Made by a program: the position numbers and the translations under genes
Shown here: one piece after another, positions 1-9,400 of the stretch
How the letters are laid out: each line of letters opens with the position of its first letter
Position numbering within the stretch: position 1 is the first letter of the stretch
The notes under the pieces: model-generated
Told to the model about the DNA's origin: nothing
The model's database searches: none
Seen by the model: only the letters and a program-made list of their open reading frames with translations
DNA from: Cinclus cinclus
Taxonomy: Eukaryota > Chordata > Aves > Passeriformes > Cinclidae
Assembly (NCBI RefSeq): GCF_963662255.1
Contig: NW_026912129.1
Coordinates: 558,001-622,000 of the forward strand
Direction: 5' to 3'
DNA: 64,000 nucleotides

Positions 1-300
1 CGGCTTTGGGTCACAATGGTTCCTTGCTTCTCTTAACCCCTGTGGTGTCACAATGCATCCCATACCCTTTTAGGCCACTTGATGTCACAATGAATCATTT
101 GATTCTTGGCCTCCATGGTGGCATAATAGATCCTTGCTTCTATTGGACCCCGTGCTGTAACAATCCATCCATGGCCATTTTAGGCCCCCAGGTGTCTCAA
201 GGGATCATTAGATTGTTAGCCTGCATTGGGTCACAATGATTCCTTGCTTCTCTTAGCCCCTGTGGTGTCACAATGCATCCCATGCCCTTTTAGGCCACTT
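1..300 (+). repeat. Left edge: monomer A then the start of D
   Basis: The window opens inside the array. Bases 1-5 are the end of a monomer carrying the rare GCCGGC junction variant, which elsewhere follows B monomers. An A monomer follows at 6, with private variants CATACCC, TTGGACCCC and CATCCATGG, then a D monomer at 226. The A monomer matches the one at 7046, including TTGGACCCC and CATCCATGG. Confidence 0.9.
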
Positions 301-445
301 GGTGTTACAATGAATCATTTGATTCTTGGCCTCTATGGTGTCATAATATTTCCATGATTTTATTGTGCCCCATGCTTTCACAATTCATCCCTGGCCCTAT
401 TACAACCCCTGGTGTCACAATGGATCATTAGATTGTTAGCCTGCA

Positions 446-665
446 TTGGGTCACAATGGTTCCTTGCTTCTCTTAACCTCTGTGGTGTCACAATGCATTC
501 CAAGACCTTTTAGGCCACTTGGTCTTACAATGAACCATTTGATTCTTGGCCTCCATGGTGTCATAATGGTTCCTTGCTTCTATAGGTCCCCATGCTGTCA
601 GAGTTCATCCGTGGTCCTTTTGCGCCCCCTGGTGTCAAAAGGGATTCTTAGATTGTTAGCCTGCA
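446..665 (+). repeat. Monomer family B exemplar (220 bp)
   Basis: Family B has CATTCCAAGACC in subunit 2, GGTCTTACAATGAACC in subunit 3, CTATAGGTCCCC in subunit 4, CAGAGTTCATCCGTGG in subunit 5 and GTGTCAAAAGGGATTC in subunit 6. Two to three CpG sites (ATCCGTGG, TTGCGCCCC) make it the most CpG-rich family; other copies show CATCAGTGG, CATCTGTGG or TTGCACCCC at these sites. Confidence 0.9.
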
Positions 666-885
666 TTGGGTCACAATGGATCCTTGCTTCTCTTAACCCC
701 TGTGGTGTCACAATGCATCCCATTCCCTTTTAGGCCACTTGATATCACAATGAATCATTTCATTTTTGGCCTCCATGGTGGCATAATTGTACCAGGATTT
801 AATTGGGCCCCATGCTTTCACAATTCATCTCTGGCCCTTTTACGCCCATTGGTGTCACAAGGGACCTTTAGATTGTTACCCTGCA
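666..885 (+). repeat. Monomer family C exemplar (220 bp)
   Basis: Family C has GATATCACAATG and a T-rich ATTTTTGGCC in subunit 3, ATTGTACCAGG and TTAATTGGGCCCC in subunit 4, and a subunit 5 tail of TACGCCCTTTGG, TACGCCCATTGG or TAGGCCCATTGG. It is usually followed by family E. Confidence 0.9.
671..780 (+). repeat. Left 110-bp half-monomer (subunits 1-3)
   Basis: Subunits 1, 2 and 3 total 110 bp. Aligned by eye using array-typical versions, subunit 1 matches subunit 4 at 28 of 37 positions, subunit 2 matches subunit 5 at 31 of 37, and subunit 3 matches subunit 6 at 29 of 36. Neighbouring subunits 1 and 2 match at only 22 of 37. The left half is thus a copy of the right half, so a 110-bp trimer was doubled after the 37-bp units had diverged. 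Confidence 0.85.
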
Positions 886-890
886 TTTGG
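781..890 (+). repeat. Right 110-bp half-monomer (subunits 4-6)
   Basis: Subunits 4, 5 and 6 total 110 bp and pair in order with subunits 1, 2 and 3. This half carries most of the differences that separate the five monomer families, including TTGTACCAGG (C), ATATTTCCATG (D), ATAGATCC (A), CTATAGGTCC (B) and TTGTTTCTATTGG (E). The left half varies less and in fewer states, for example CATCCCATGCCC, CATTCCAAGACC and CATTCCATGCCA in subunit 2. Confidence 0.85.
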
Positions 891-1105
891 TCACAATGGT
901 TCCTTGCTTCTCTTATCCTCTGTGGTGTCACAATGCATTCCATGCCATTTTAGGCCACTTGATGTCACAATGAATCATTTGATTCTTGGCCTCCATGGTG
1001 TCATAATGGTTCCTTGTTTCTATTGGCCCCCATGCTTTCACAATTCATCCCTGGCCCTTTTACGCCCCCTGGTGTCAAATGGGATCCTGGGATTATTAGC
1101 CTCCA

Positions 1106-1326
1106 TTGGGTCACAATGGATCCTTGCTTCTCTTAACCCCTGTGGTGTCACAATGCTTCCCATGCCCTTTTAGGCCACTTGATGTCACAATGAATCATTT
1201 GATTCTTGGCCTCCATGGTGACATAATAGATCCTTGCTTCTATTGGTCCCCGTGCTGTAACAATTCATCCCTGGCCCTTTTTATACCCCCTGGTGCCACA
1301 AGGGATCATTAGATTGTTAGCCTGCA
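1106..1326 (+). repeat. Monomer subfamily A* exemplar (221 bp)
   Basis: This is family A with a longer subunit 5 tail, CCCTTTTTATACCCCC, followed by GGTGCCACAAGGG, giving 221 bp. A* accounts for most of the one-base phase shifts between monomers in the window. A sub-lineage carries CTTTCTAAACCCC with GGTGCCCCAAGGG instead, in the monomers at 27736, 36323, 38306, 45132, 47115, 55921 and 59664. The copy at 1106 and its duplicate at 4186 share the private variant ATGCTTCCC in subunit 2. Confidence 0.9.
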
Positions 1327-1764
1327 TTGGGTCACAATGGTTCCTTGCTTCTCTTAACCCCTGTGGTGTCACAATGCATCCCATGCCCTTTTAGGCCACT
1401 TGGTGTTACAATGAATCATTTGAGTCTTGGCCTCTAATGTGTCATAATATTTCCATGTTTTTATTGTGCCCCATGCTTTCACAATTCATCCCTGGCCCTA
1501 TTACAACCCCTGGTGTCACAATGGATCATTAGATTGTTAGCCTGCATTGGGTCACAATGGATCCTTGCTTCTCACCCCCTGTGGTGTCACAATGCATCCC
1601 ATGCCCTTTTAGGCCACTTGATGTCACAATGAATCATTTCATTTTTGGCCTCCATGGTGGCATAATTGTACCAGGTTTTAATTGGGCCCCATGCTTTCAC
1701 AATTCATCCCTGGCCCTTTTAGGCCCATTGGTGTCACAAGGGAACATTAGTTTGTTAGCCTGCA

Positions 1765-1983
1765 TTGGGTTACAATGGTTCCTTGCTTCTCTTAACCTCT
1801 GTGGTGTCACAATGCATCCCATGCCCTTTTAGGCCACTTGATGTCACAATGAATCATTTGATTCTTGGCCTCCATGGTGTCATAATGGTTCCTTGCTTCT
1901 ATAGGTCCCCATGCTGTCAGAGTTCATCCGTGGTCCTTTTGCACCCCCTGGTGTCAAAAGGGATTTTAGATTGTTAGCCTGCC
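1765..1983 (+). repeat. Monomer subfamily B' exemplar (219 bp)
   Basis: B' is a B monomer with TTGCACCCC in place of TTGCGCCCC and a one-base loss giving GGGATTTTAG in subunit 6, so it is 219 bp. The same combination occurs in the monomers at 4845, 29939, 32801, 40069, 41609, 48878 and 50418, which marks one lineage spread by duplication. Confidence 0.88.
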
Positions 1984-3085
1984 TTGGGTCACAATGGTTC
2001 CTTGCTTCTCTTAACCCCTGTGGTGTCACAATGCATCCCATGCCCTTTTAGGCCACTTGATGTCACAATGAATCATTTGATTCTTGGCCTCCATGGTGAC
2101 ATAATAGATCCTTGCTTCTATTGGTCCCCGTGCTGTAACAATCCATCCCTGGCCATTTTAGGCCCCCAGGTGTCTCAAGGGATCATTAGATTGTTAGCCT
2201 GCATTGGGTCACAATGATTCCTTGCTTCTCTTAGCCCCTGTGGTGTCACAATGCATCCCATGCCCTTTTAGGCCACTTGGTGTTACAATGAATCATTTGA
2301 GTCTTGGCCTCTATTGTGTCATAATATTTCCATGTTTTTATTGTGCCCCATGCTTTCACAATCCATCCCTGGCCCTTTTTATATCCCCTGGTGCCAGAAG
2401 GGATCATTAGATTATTAGCCTGCATTGGGTCACAATGGTTCCTTGCTTCTCTTAACCTATGTGGTGTCACAATGCATCCCATGCCCTTTTAGGCCACTTG
2501 GTCTTACAATGAACCATTTGATTCTTGGCCTTCATGGTGTCATAATGGTTCCTTGCTTCTATAGGTCCCCATGCTGTCAGAGTTCATCCGTGGTCCTTTT
2601 GCGCCCCCTGGTGTCAAAAGGGATTCTAAGATTGTTATCCTGCATTGGGTCACAATGGTTCCTTGCTTCTCTTAACCCCTGTGCTGTCACAATGCATCCC
2701 ATGCCCTTTTAGGCCACTTGATGTCACAATGAATCATTTGATTCTTGGCCTCCATGGTGATATAATAGATCCTTGCTTCTATTGGTCCTCACGCTGTAAC
2801 AATTCATCCCTGGCCCTTTTTATACCCCCTGGTGTCACAAGGGATCATTAGATTGTTAGCCTGCATTGGGTCACAATGGATCCTTGCTTCTCTTCACCCC
2901 TGTGGTGTCACAATGCATCCCATGCCCTTTTAGGCCACTTGGTGTTACAATGAATCATTTGATTCTTGGCCTCCATGGTGTCATAATATTTCCATGATTT
3001 TATTGTGCCCCATGCTTTCACATTTCATCCCTGGCCCTATTACAACGCCTGGTGCCACAAGGGATCATTAGATTATTAGCCTGCA

Positions 3086-3305
3086 TTGGGTCACAATGGT
3101 TCCTTGCTTCTCTTAACCCCTGTGGTGTCACAATGCATCCCATGCCCTTTTAGGCCACTTGATGTCACAATGAATCATTTGATTCTTGGCCTCCATGGTG
3201 ACATAATAGATCCTTGCTTCTATTGGTCCCCGTGCTGTAACAATCCATCCCTGGCCATTTTAGGCCCCCTGGTGTCACAAGGGATCTTTAGATTGTTAGC
3301 CTGCA
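3086..3305 (+). repeat. Monomer family A exemplar (220 bp)
   Basis: Family A has ATAGATCCTTGC and TTGGTCCCCGTGC in subunit 4, then TGTAACAATCCATCC in subunit 5. The subunit 5 tail is either CCATTTTAGGCC, as here, or CCATTTTTTGCC. This monomer has 47 percent GC and a single CpG, in CCCCGTGC. Confidence 0.9.
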
Positions 3306-3525
3306 TTGGGTCAAAAGGGTTCCTTGTTTCTCTTAACCCCTGTGGTGTCACAATGCATCCCATGCCCTTTTAGGCCACTTGGTGTTACAATGAATCATTT
3401 GAGTCTTGGCCTCTATGGTGTCATAATATTTCCATGATTTTATTGTGCCCCATGCTTTCACAATTCATCCCTGGCCCTATTACAACCCCTGGTGTCACAA
3501 TGGATAATTAGATTGTTAGCCTGCA
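3306..3525 (+). repeat. Monomer family D exemplar (220 bp)
   Basis: Family D has GGTGTTACAATG and usually GAGTCTTGGCCTCTA in subunit 3, ATATTTCCATG and TTATTGTGCCCC in subunit 4, and CCTATTACAACCCC in subunit 5. It lacks the CCATGG found at the subunit 3/4 junction of other families. It also carries TTTATT, which reads AATAAA on the minus strand (here about 3438-3443). Confidence 0.9.
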
Positions 3526-6460
3526 TTGGGTCACAATGGTTCCTTGCTTCTCTTAACCTCTGTGGTGTCACAATGCATTCCAAGACCTTTTAGGCCACTT
3601 GGTCTTACAATGAACCATTTGATTCTTGGCCTCCATGGTGTCATAATGGTTCCTTGCTTCTATAGGTCCCCATGCTGTCAGAGTTCATCCGTGGTCCTTT
3701 TGCGCCCCCTGGTGTCAAAAGGGATTCTTAGATTGTTAGCCTGCATTGGGTCACAATGGATCCTTGCTTCTCTTAACCCCTGTGGTGTCACAATGCATCC
3801 CATTCCCTTTTAGGCCACTTGATATCACAATGAATCATTTCATTTTTGGCCTCCATGGTGGCATAATTGTACCAGGATTTAATTGGGCCCCATGCTTTCA
3901 CAATTCATCTCTGGCCCTTTTACGCCCATTGGTGTCACAAGGGACCTTTAGATTGTTACCCTGCATTTGGTCACAATGGTTCCTTGCTTCTCTTATCCTC
4001 TGTGGTGTCACAATGCATTCCATGCCATTTTAGGCCACTTGATGTCACAATGAATCATTTGATTCTTGGCCTCCATGGTGTCATAATGGTTCCTTGCTTC
4101 TATAGGTCCCCATGCTGTCAGAGTTCATCCGTGGTCCTTTTGCGCCCCCTGGTGTCAAAAGGGATTCTTAGATTGTTAGCCTGCATTGGGTCACAATGGA
4201 TCCTTGCTTCTCTTAACCCCTGTGGTGTCACAATGCTTCCCATGCCCTTTTAGGCCACTTGATGTCACAATGAATCATTTGATTCTTGGCCTCCATGGTG
4301 ACATAATAGATCCTTGCTTCTATTGGTCCCCGTGCTGTAACAATTCATCCCTGGCCCTTTTTATACCCCCTGGTGCCACAAGGGATCATTAGATTGTTAG
4401 CCTGCATTGGGTCACAATGGTTCCTTGCTTCTCTTAACCCCTGTGGTGTCACAATGCATCCCATGCCCTTTTAGGCCACTTGGTGTTACAATGAATCATT
4501 TGAGTCTTGGCCTCTATTGTGTCATAATATTTCCATGTTTTTATTGTGCCCCATGCTTTCACAATTCATCCCTGGCCCTATTACAACCCCTGGTGTCACA
4601 ATGGATCATTAGATTGTTAGCCTGCATTGGGTCACAATGGATCCTTGCTTCTCACCCCCTGTGGTGTCACAATGCATCCCATGCCCTTTTAGGCCACTTG
4701 ATGTCACAATGAATCATTTCATTTTTGGCCTCCATGGTGGCATAATTGTACCAGGTTTTAATTGGGCCCCATGCTTTCACAATTCATCCCTGGCCCTTTT
4801 ACGCCCTTTGGTGTCACAAGGGAACATTAGTTTGTTAGCCTGCATTGGGTTACAATGGTTCCTTGCTTCTCTTAACCTCTGTGGTGTCACAATGCATCCC
4901 ATGCCCTTTTAGGCCACTTGATGTCACAATGAATCATTTGATTCTTGGCCTCCATGGTGTCATAATGGTTCCTTGCTTCTATAGGTCCCCATGCTGTCAG
5001 AGTTCATCCGTGGTCCTTTTGCACCCCCTGGTGTCAAAAGGGATTTTAGATTGTTAGCCTGCCTTGGGTCACAATGGTTCCTTGCTTCTCTTAACCCCTG
5101 TGGTGTCACAATGCATCCCATGCCCTTTTAGGCCACTTGATGTCACAATGAATCATTTGATTCTTGGCCTCCATGGTGACATAATAGATCCTTGCTTCTA
5201 TTGGTCCCCGTGCTGTAACAATCCATCCCTGGCCATTTTAGGCCCCCAGGTGTCTCAAGGGATCATTAGATTGTTAGCCTGCATTGGGTCACAATGATTC
5301 CTTGCTTCTCTTAGCCCCTGTGGTGTCACAATGCATCCCATGCCCTTTTAGGCCACTTGGTGTTACAATGAATCATTTGAGTCTTGGCCTCTATTGTGTC
5401 ATAATATTTCCATGTTTTTATTGTGCCCCATGCTTTCACAATCCATCCCTGGCCCTTTTTATATCCCCTGGTGCCAGAAGGGATCATTAGATTATTAGCC
5501 TGCATTGGGTCACAATGGTTCCTTGCTTCTCTTAACCTATGTGGTGTCACAATGCATCCCATGCCCTTTTAGGCCACTTGGTCTTACAATGAACCATTTG
5601 ATTCTTGGCCTTCATGGTGTCATAATGGTTCCTTGCTTCTATAGGTCCCCATGCTGTCAGAGTTCATCCGTGGTCCTTTTGCGCCCCCTGGTGTCAAAAG
5701 GGATTCTAAGATTGTTATCCTGCATTGGGTCACAATGGTTCCTTGCTTCTCTTAACCCCTGTGCTGTCACAATGCATCCCATGCCCTTTTAGGCCACTTG
5801 ATGTCACAATGAATCATTTGATTCTTGGCCTCCATGGTGATATAATAGATCCTTGCTTCTATTGGTCCTCACGCTGTAACAATTCATCCCTGGCCCTTTT
5901 TTTACCCCCTGGTGTCACAAGGGATCATTAGATTGTTAGCCTGCATTGGGTCACAATGGATCCTTGCTTCTCTTAACCCCTGTGGTGTCACAATGCATCC
6001 CATGCCCTTTTAGGCCACTTGGTGTTACAATGAATCATTTGATTCTTGGCCTCCATGGTGTCATAATATTTCCATGATTTTATTGTGCCCCATGCTTTCA
6101 CATTTCATCCCTGGCCCTATTACAACGCCTGGTGCCACAAGGGATCATTAGATTATTAGCCTGCATTGGGTCACAATGGTTCCTTGCTTCTCTTAACCCC
6201 TGTGGTGTCACAATGCATCCCATGCCCTTTTAGGCCACTTGATGTCACAATGAATCATTTGATTCTTGGCCTCCATGGTGACATAATAGATCCTTGCTTC
6301 TATTGGTCCCCGTGCTGTAACAATCCATCCCTGGCCATTTTAGGCCCCCTGGTGTCACAAGGGATCTTTAGATTGTTAGCCTGCATTGGGTCAAAAGGGT
6401 TCCTTGCTTCTCTTAACCCCTGGGGTGTCACAATGCATCCCATGCCCTTTTAGGCCACTT
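3381..6460 (+). repeat. 3,080-bp higher-order repeat, copy 2
   Basis: This follows copy 1 directly. The largest difference is a tract of about 90 bp at roughly 4097-4185, where family B sequence replaces the family E sequence of copy 1. Scattered single-base differences also occur, for example TTTTTTTACC near 5881 against TTTTTATACC in copy 1. Similarity ends near 6460, where the monomer starting at 6386 switches to family C sequence with an E-type tail. Confidence 0.85.
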
Positions 6461-9400
6461 GATATCACAATGAATCATTTGATTTTTGGCCTCCATGGTG
6501 GCATAATTGTACCAGGATTTAATTGGGCCCCATGCTTTCATAATTCATCCCTGGCCCTTTTACGCACCCTGCTGTCAAATGGGATCCTGGGATTATTAGT
6601 CTCCATTGGGTCACAATGGATCCTTGCTTCTCTTAACCCCTGTGGTGTCACAATGCATCCCATGCCCTTTTAGGCCACTTGATGTCACAATGAATCATTT
6701 GATTCTTGGCCTCCATGGTGGCATAATAGATCCTTGCTTCTACTGGTCCCCGTGCTGTAACAATCCATCCCTGGCCATTTTTTGCCCCCTGGTGTCACAA
6801 TGGATCACTAGATTGTTAGCCTGCATTGGGTCACAATGGTTCCTTGCTTCTCTTAACCCCTGTGGTGTCACAATGCATTCCAAGGCCTTTTAGGCCACTT
6901 GGTCTTATAATGAACCATTTGATTCTTGGCCTCCATGGTGTCATAATGGTTCCTTGCTTCTATAGGTCCCCATGCTGTCAGAGTTCATCCGTGGTCCTTT
7001 TGCGCCCCCTGGTGTCAAAAGGGATTCTTAGATTGTTAGCCGGCTTTGGGTCACAATGGTTCCTTGCTTCTCTTAACCCCTGTGGTGTCACAATGCATCC
7101 CATGCCCTTTTAGGCCACTTGATGTCACAATGAATCATTTGATTCTTGGCCTCCATGGTGGCATAATAGATCCTTGCTTCTATTGGACCCCGTGCTGTAA
7201 CAATCCATCCATGGCCATTTTAGGCCCCCAGGTGTCACAAGGGATCATTAGATTGTTAGCCTGCATTGGGTCACAATGATTCCTTGCTTCTCTTAGCCCC
7301 TGTGGTGTCACAATGCATCCCATGCCCTTTTAGGCCACTTGGTGTTACAATGAATCATTTGAGTCTTGGCCTCTATGGTGTCATAATATTTCCATGATTT
7401 TATTGTGCCCCATGCTTTCACAATTCATCCCTGGCCCTATTACAACCCCTGGTGTCACAATGGATCATTAGATTGTTAGCCTGCATTGGGTCACAATGGT
7501 TCCTTGCTTCTCTTAACCTCTGTGGTGTCACAATGCATTCCAAGGCCTTTTAGGCCACTTGGTGTTACAATGAATCATTTGATTCTTGGCCTCCATGGTG
7601 TCATAATGGTTCCTTGCTTCTATAGGTCCCCATGCTGTCAGAGTTCATCCGTGGTCCTTTTGCGCCCCCTGGTGTCAAAAGGGATTCTTAGATTGTTAGC
7701 CTGCATAGGGTCAAAATGGATCCTTGCTTCTCTTAACCCCTGTGCTGTCACAATGCATCCCATGCCCTTTTAGGCCACTTGATATCACAATGAATCATTT
7801 GATTTTTGGCCTCCATGGTGGCATAATTGTACCAGGATTTAATTGGGCCCCATGCTTTCACAATTCATCCCTGGCCCTTTTACGCCCTTTGGTGTCACAA
7901 GGGACCATTAGATTGTTAGCCTGCATTTGGTCACAATGGTTCCTTGCTTCTCTTAACCTCTGTGGTGTCACAATGCATTCCATGCCATTTTAGGCCACTT
8001 GATGTCACAATGAATCATTTGATTCTTGGCCTCCATGGTGTCATAATGGTTCCTTGTTTCTATTGGCCCCCATGCTGTCACAATTCATCCCTGGCCCTTT
8101 TACGCCCCCTGGTGTCAAATGGGATCCTGGGATTATTAGCCTCCATTGGGTCACAATGGATATTTGCTTCTCTTAACCCCTGTGGTGTCACAATGCATCC
8201 CATGCCCTTTTAGGCCACTTGATGTCACAATGAATCATTTGATTCTTGGCCTCCATGGTGACATAATAGATCCTTGTTTCTATTGGTCCCCGTGCTGTAA
8301 CAATTCATCCCTGGCCCTTTTTATACCCCCTGGTGCCACAAGGGATCATTAGATTGTTAGCCTGCATTGGGTCACAATGGTTCCTTGCTTCTCTTAACCC
8401 CTGTGGTGTCACAATGCATCCCATGCCCTTTTAGGCCACTTGATGTCACAATGAATCATTTGATTCTTGGCCTCCATGGTGGCATAATAGATCCTTGCTT
8501 CTATTGGACCCCGTGCTGTAACAATCCATTCCTGGCCATTTTTTGCCCCCTGGTGTCACAATGGATCATTAGATTGTTAGCCTGCATTGGGTCACAATGG
8601 TTCCTTGCTTCTCTTAGCCCCTGTGGTGTCACAATGCATCCCATGCCCTTTTAGGCCACTTGGTGTTACAATGAATCATTTGAGCCTTGGCCTCTATTGT
8701 GTCATAATATTTCCATGTTTTTATTGTGCCCCATGCATTCACAATTCATCCCTGGCCCTATTACAACCGCTGGTGTCACAATGGATCATTAGATTGTTAG
8801 CCTGCATTGGGTCACAATGGTTCCTTGCTTCTCTTAACCTCTGTGGTGTCACAATGCATTCCAAGACCTTTTAGGCCACTTGGTCTTACAATGCACCATT
8901 TGATTCTTGGCCTCCATGGTGACATAATAGATCCTTGCTACTATTGGTCCCCGTGCTGTAACAATTCATCCCTGGCCCTTCTTATACACCCTGGTGCCAC
9001 AAGGGATCATTAGATTGTTATCCTGCATTGGGTCACAATGGTTCCTTGCTTCTCTTAACCCCTGTGGTGTCACAATGCATTCCAAGACCTTTTAGGCCGC
9101 TTGGTCTTATAATGAACCATTTGATTCTTGGCCTCCATGGTGTCATAATGGTTCCTTGCTTCTATAGGTCCCCATGCTGTCAGAGTTCATCAGTGGTCCT
9201 TTTGCGCCCCCTGGTGTCAAAAGGGATTCTTAGGTTGTTAGCCGGCTTTGGGTCACAATGGTTCCTTGCTTCTCTTAACCCCTGTGGTGTCACAATGCAT
9301 TCCAAGACCTTTTAGGCCACTTGATATCACAATGAATCATTTGATTTTTGGACTCCATGGTGGCATAATTGTACCAGGATTTAATTGGGCCCCATGCTTT

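Larger units (their letters stand above)
671..890 (+). repeat. Reference monomer showing six 36/37-bp subunits
   Basis: The core TCACAATG or a close variant begins at 671, 708, 745, 781, 818 and 855, and the next monomer's core begins at 891. The spacings are 37, 37, 36, 37, 37 and 36, summing to exactly 220. Each subunit starts with a GGTGTCACAATG-like core, continues with a pyrimidine-rich stretch, and ends in a GGCC or CCCC motif. The six units therefore look like descendants of one minisatellite unit of about 37 bp. The core is the most conserved part across the array; the last third of each unit varies most. Confidence 0.93.
301..3380 (+). repeat. 3,080-bp higher-order repeat, copy 1 (14 monomers)
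   Basis: After the end of a D monomer, the order is B-C-E-A*-D-C-B'-A-D*-B-A*-D-A and the start of D. It recurs 3,080 bp downstream (14 x 220) with private markers at the same offsets: ATGCTTCCC near 1154 and 4234, the 218-bp C monomers at 1547 and 4627, the D monomers with A*-type tails at 2204 and 5284, and TTGGTCCTCACGC near 2785 and 5865. Copy edges are approximate because flanking monomers are also homologous. Confidence 0.85.

Noticed and set aside
450..475. Pyrimidine tract TTCCTTGCTTCTCTT as a triplex-forming element
   Set aside because: It is short and interrupted by a G in every monomer, with no mirror symmetry, so there is no good support for a triplex.
446..733. Forward open reading frames of about 95 codons (also 68, 70, 77 and 89), repeated throughout
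   Set aside because: They start at the same TTG (or a nearby start) and stop at the same TAG in each monomer, overlap the next one by 68 bp in a shifted frame, and recur only because the DNA repeats. A 220-bp period changes frame each monomer, so no longer protein can form. No codon-level constraint is visible.
671..890. A CRISPR array with 37-bp repeats
   Set aside because: The 37-bp units are contiguous and all related to each other. There are no unique spacers, no leader and no cas genes.
787..1173. Longest frames (128 codons at 787 and 3867; 122 codons at 61784)
   Set aside because: They arise where monomer variants remove a stop and let one frame run through parts of two monomers. They encode the same repeat-derived residues as the others.
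2246..2482. Minus-strand frames of 62-78 codons
   Set aside because: They appear only at certain family combinations, mostly beside 221-bp monomers, and are antisense readings of the same repeat.
2758..2770. TATAATAG resembling a bacterial -10 or TATA element
   Set aside because: It is a point variant of the common CATAATAG in A monomers, without a -35 or any downstream gene.
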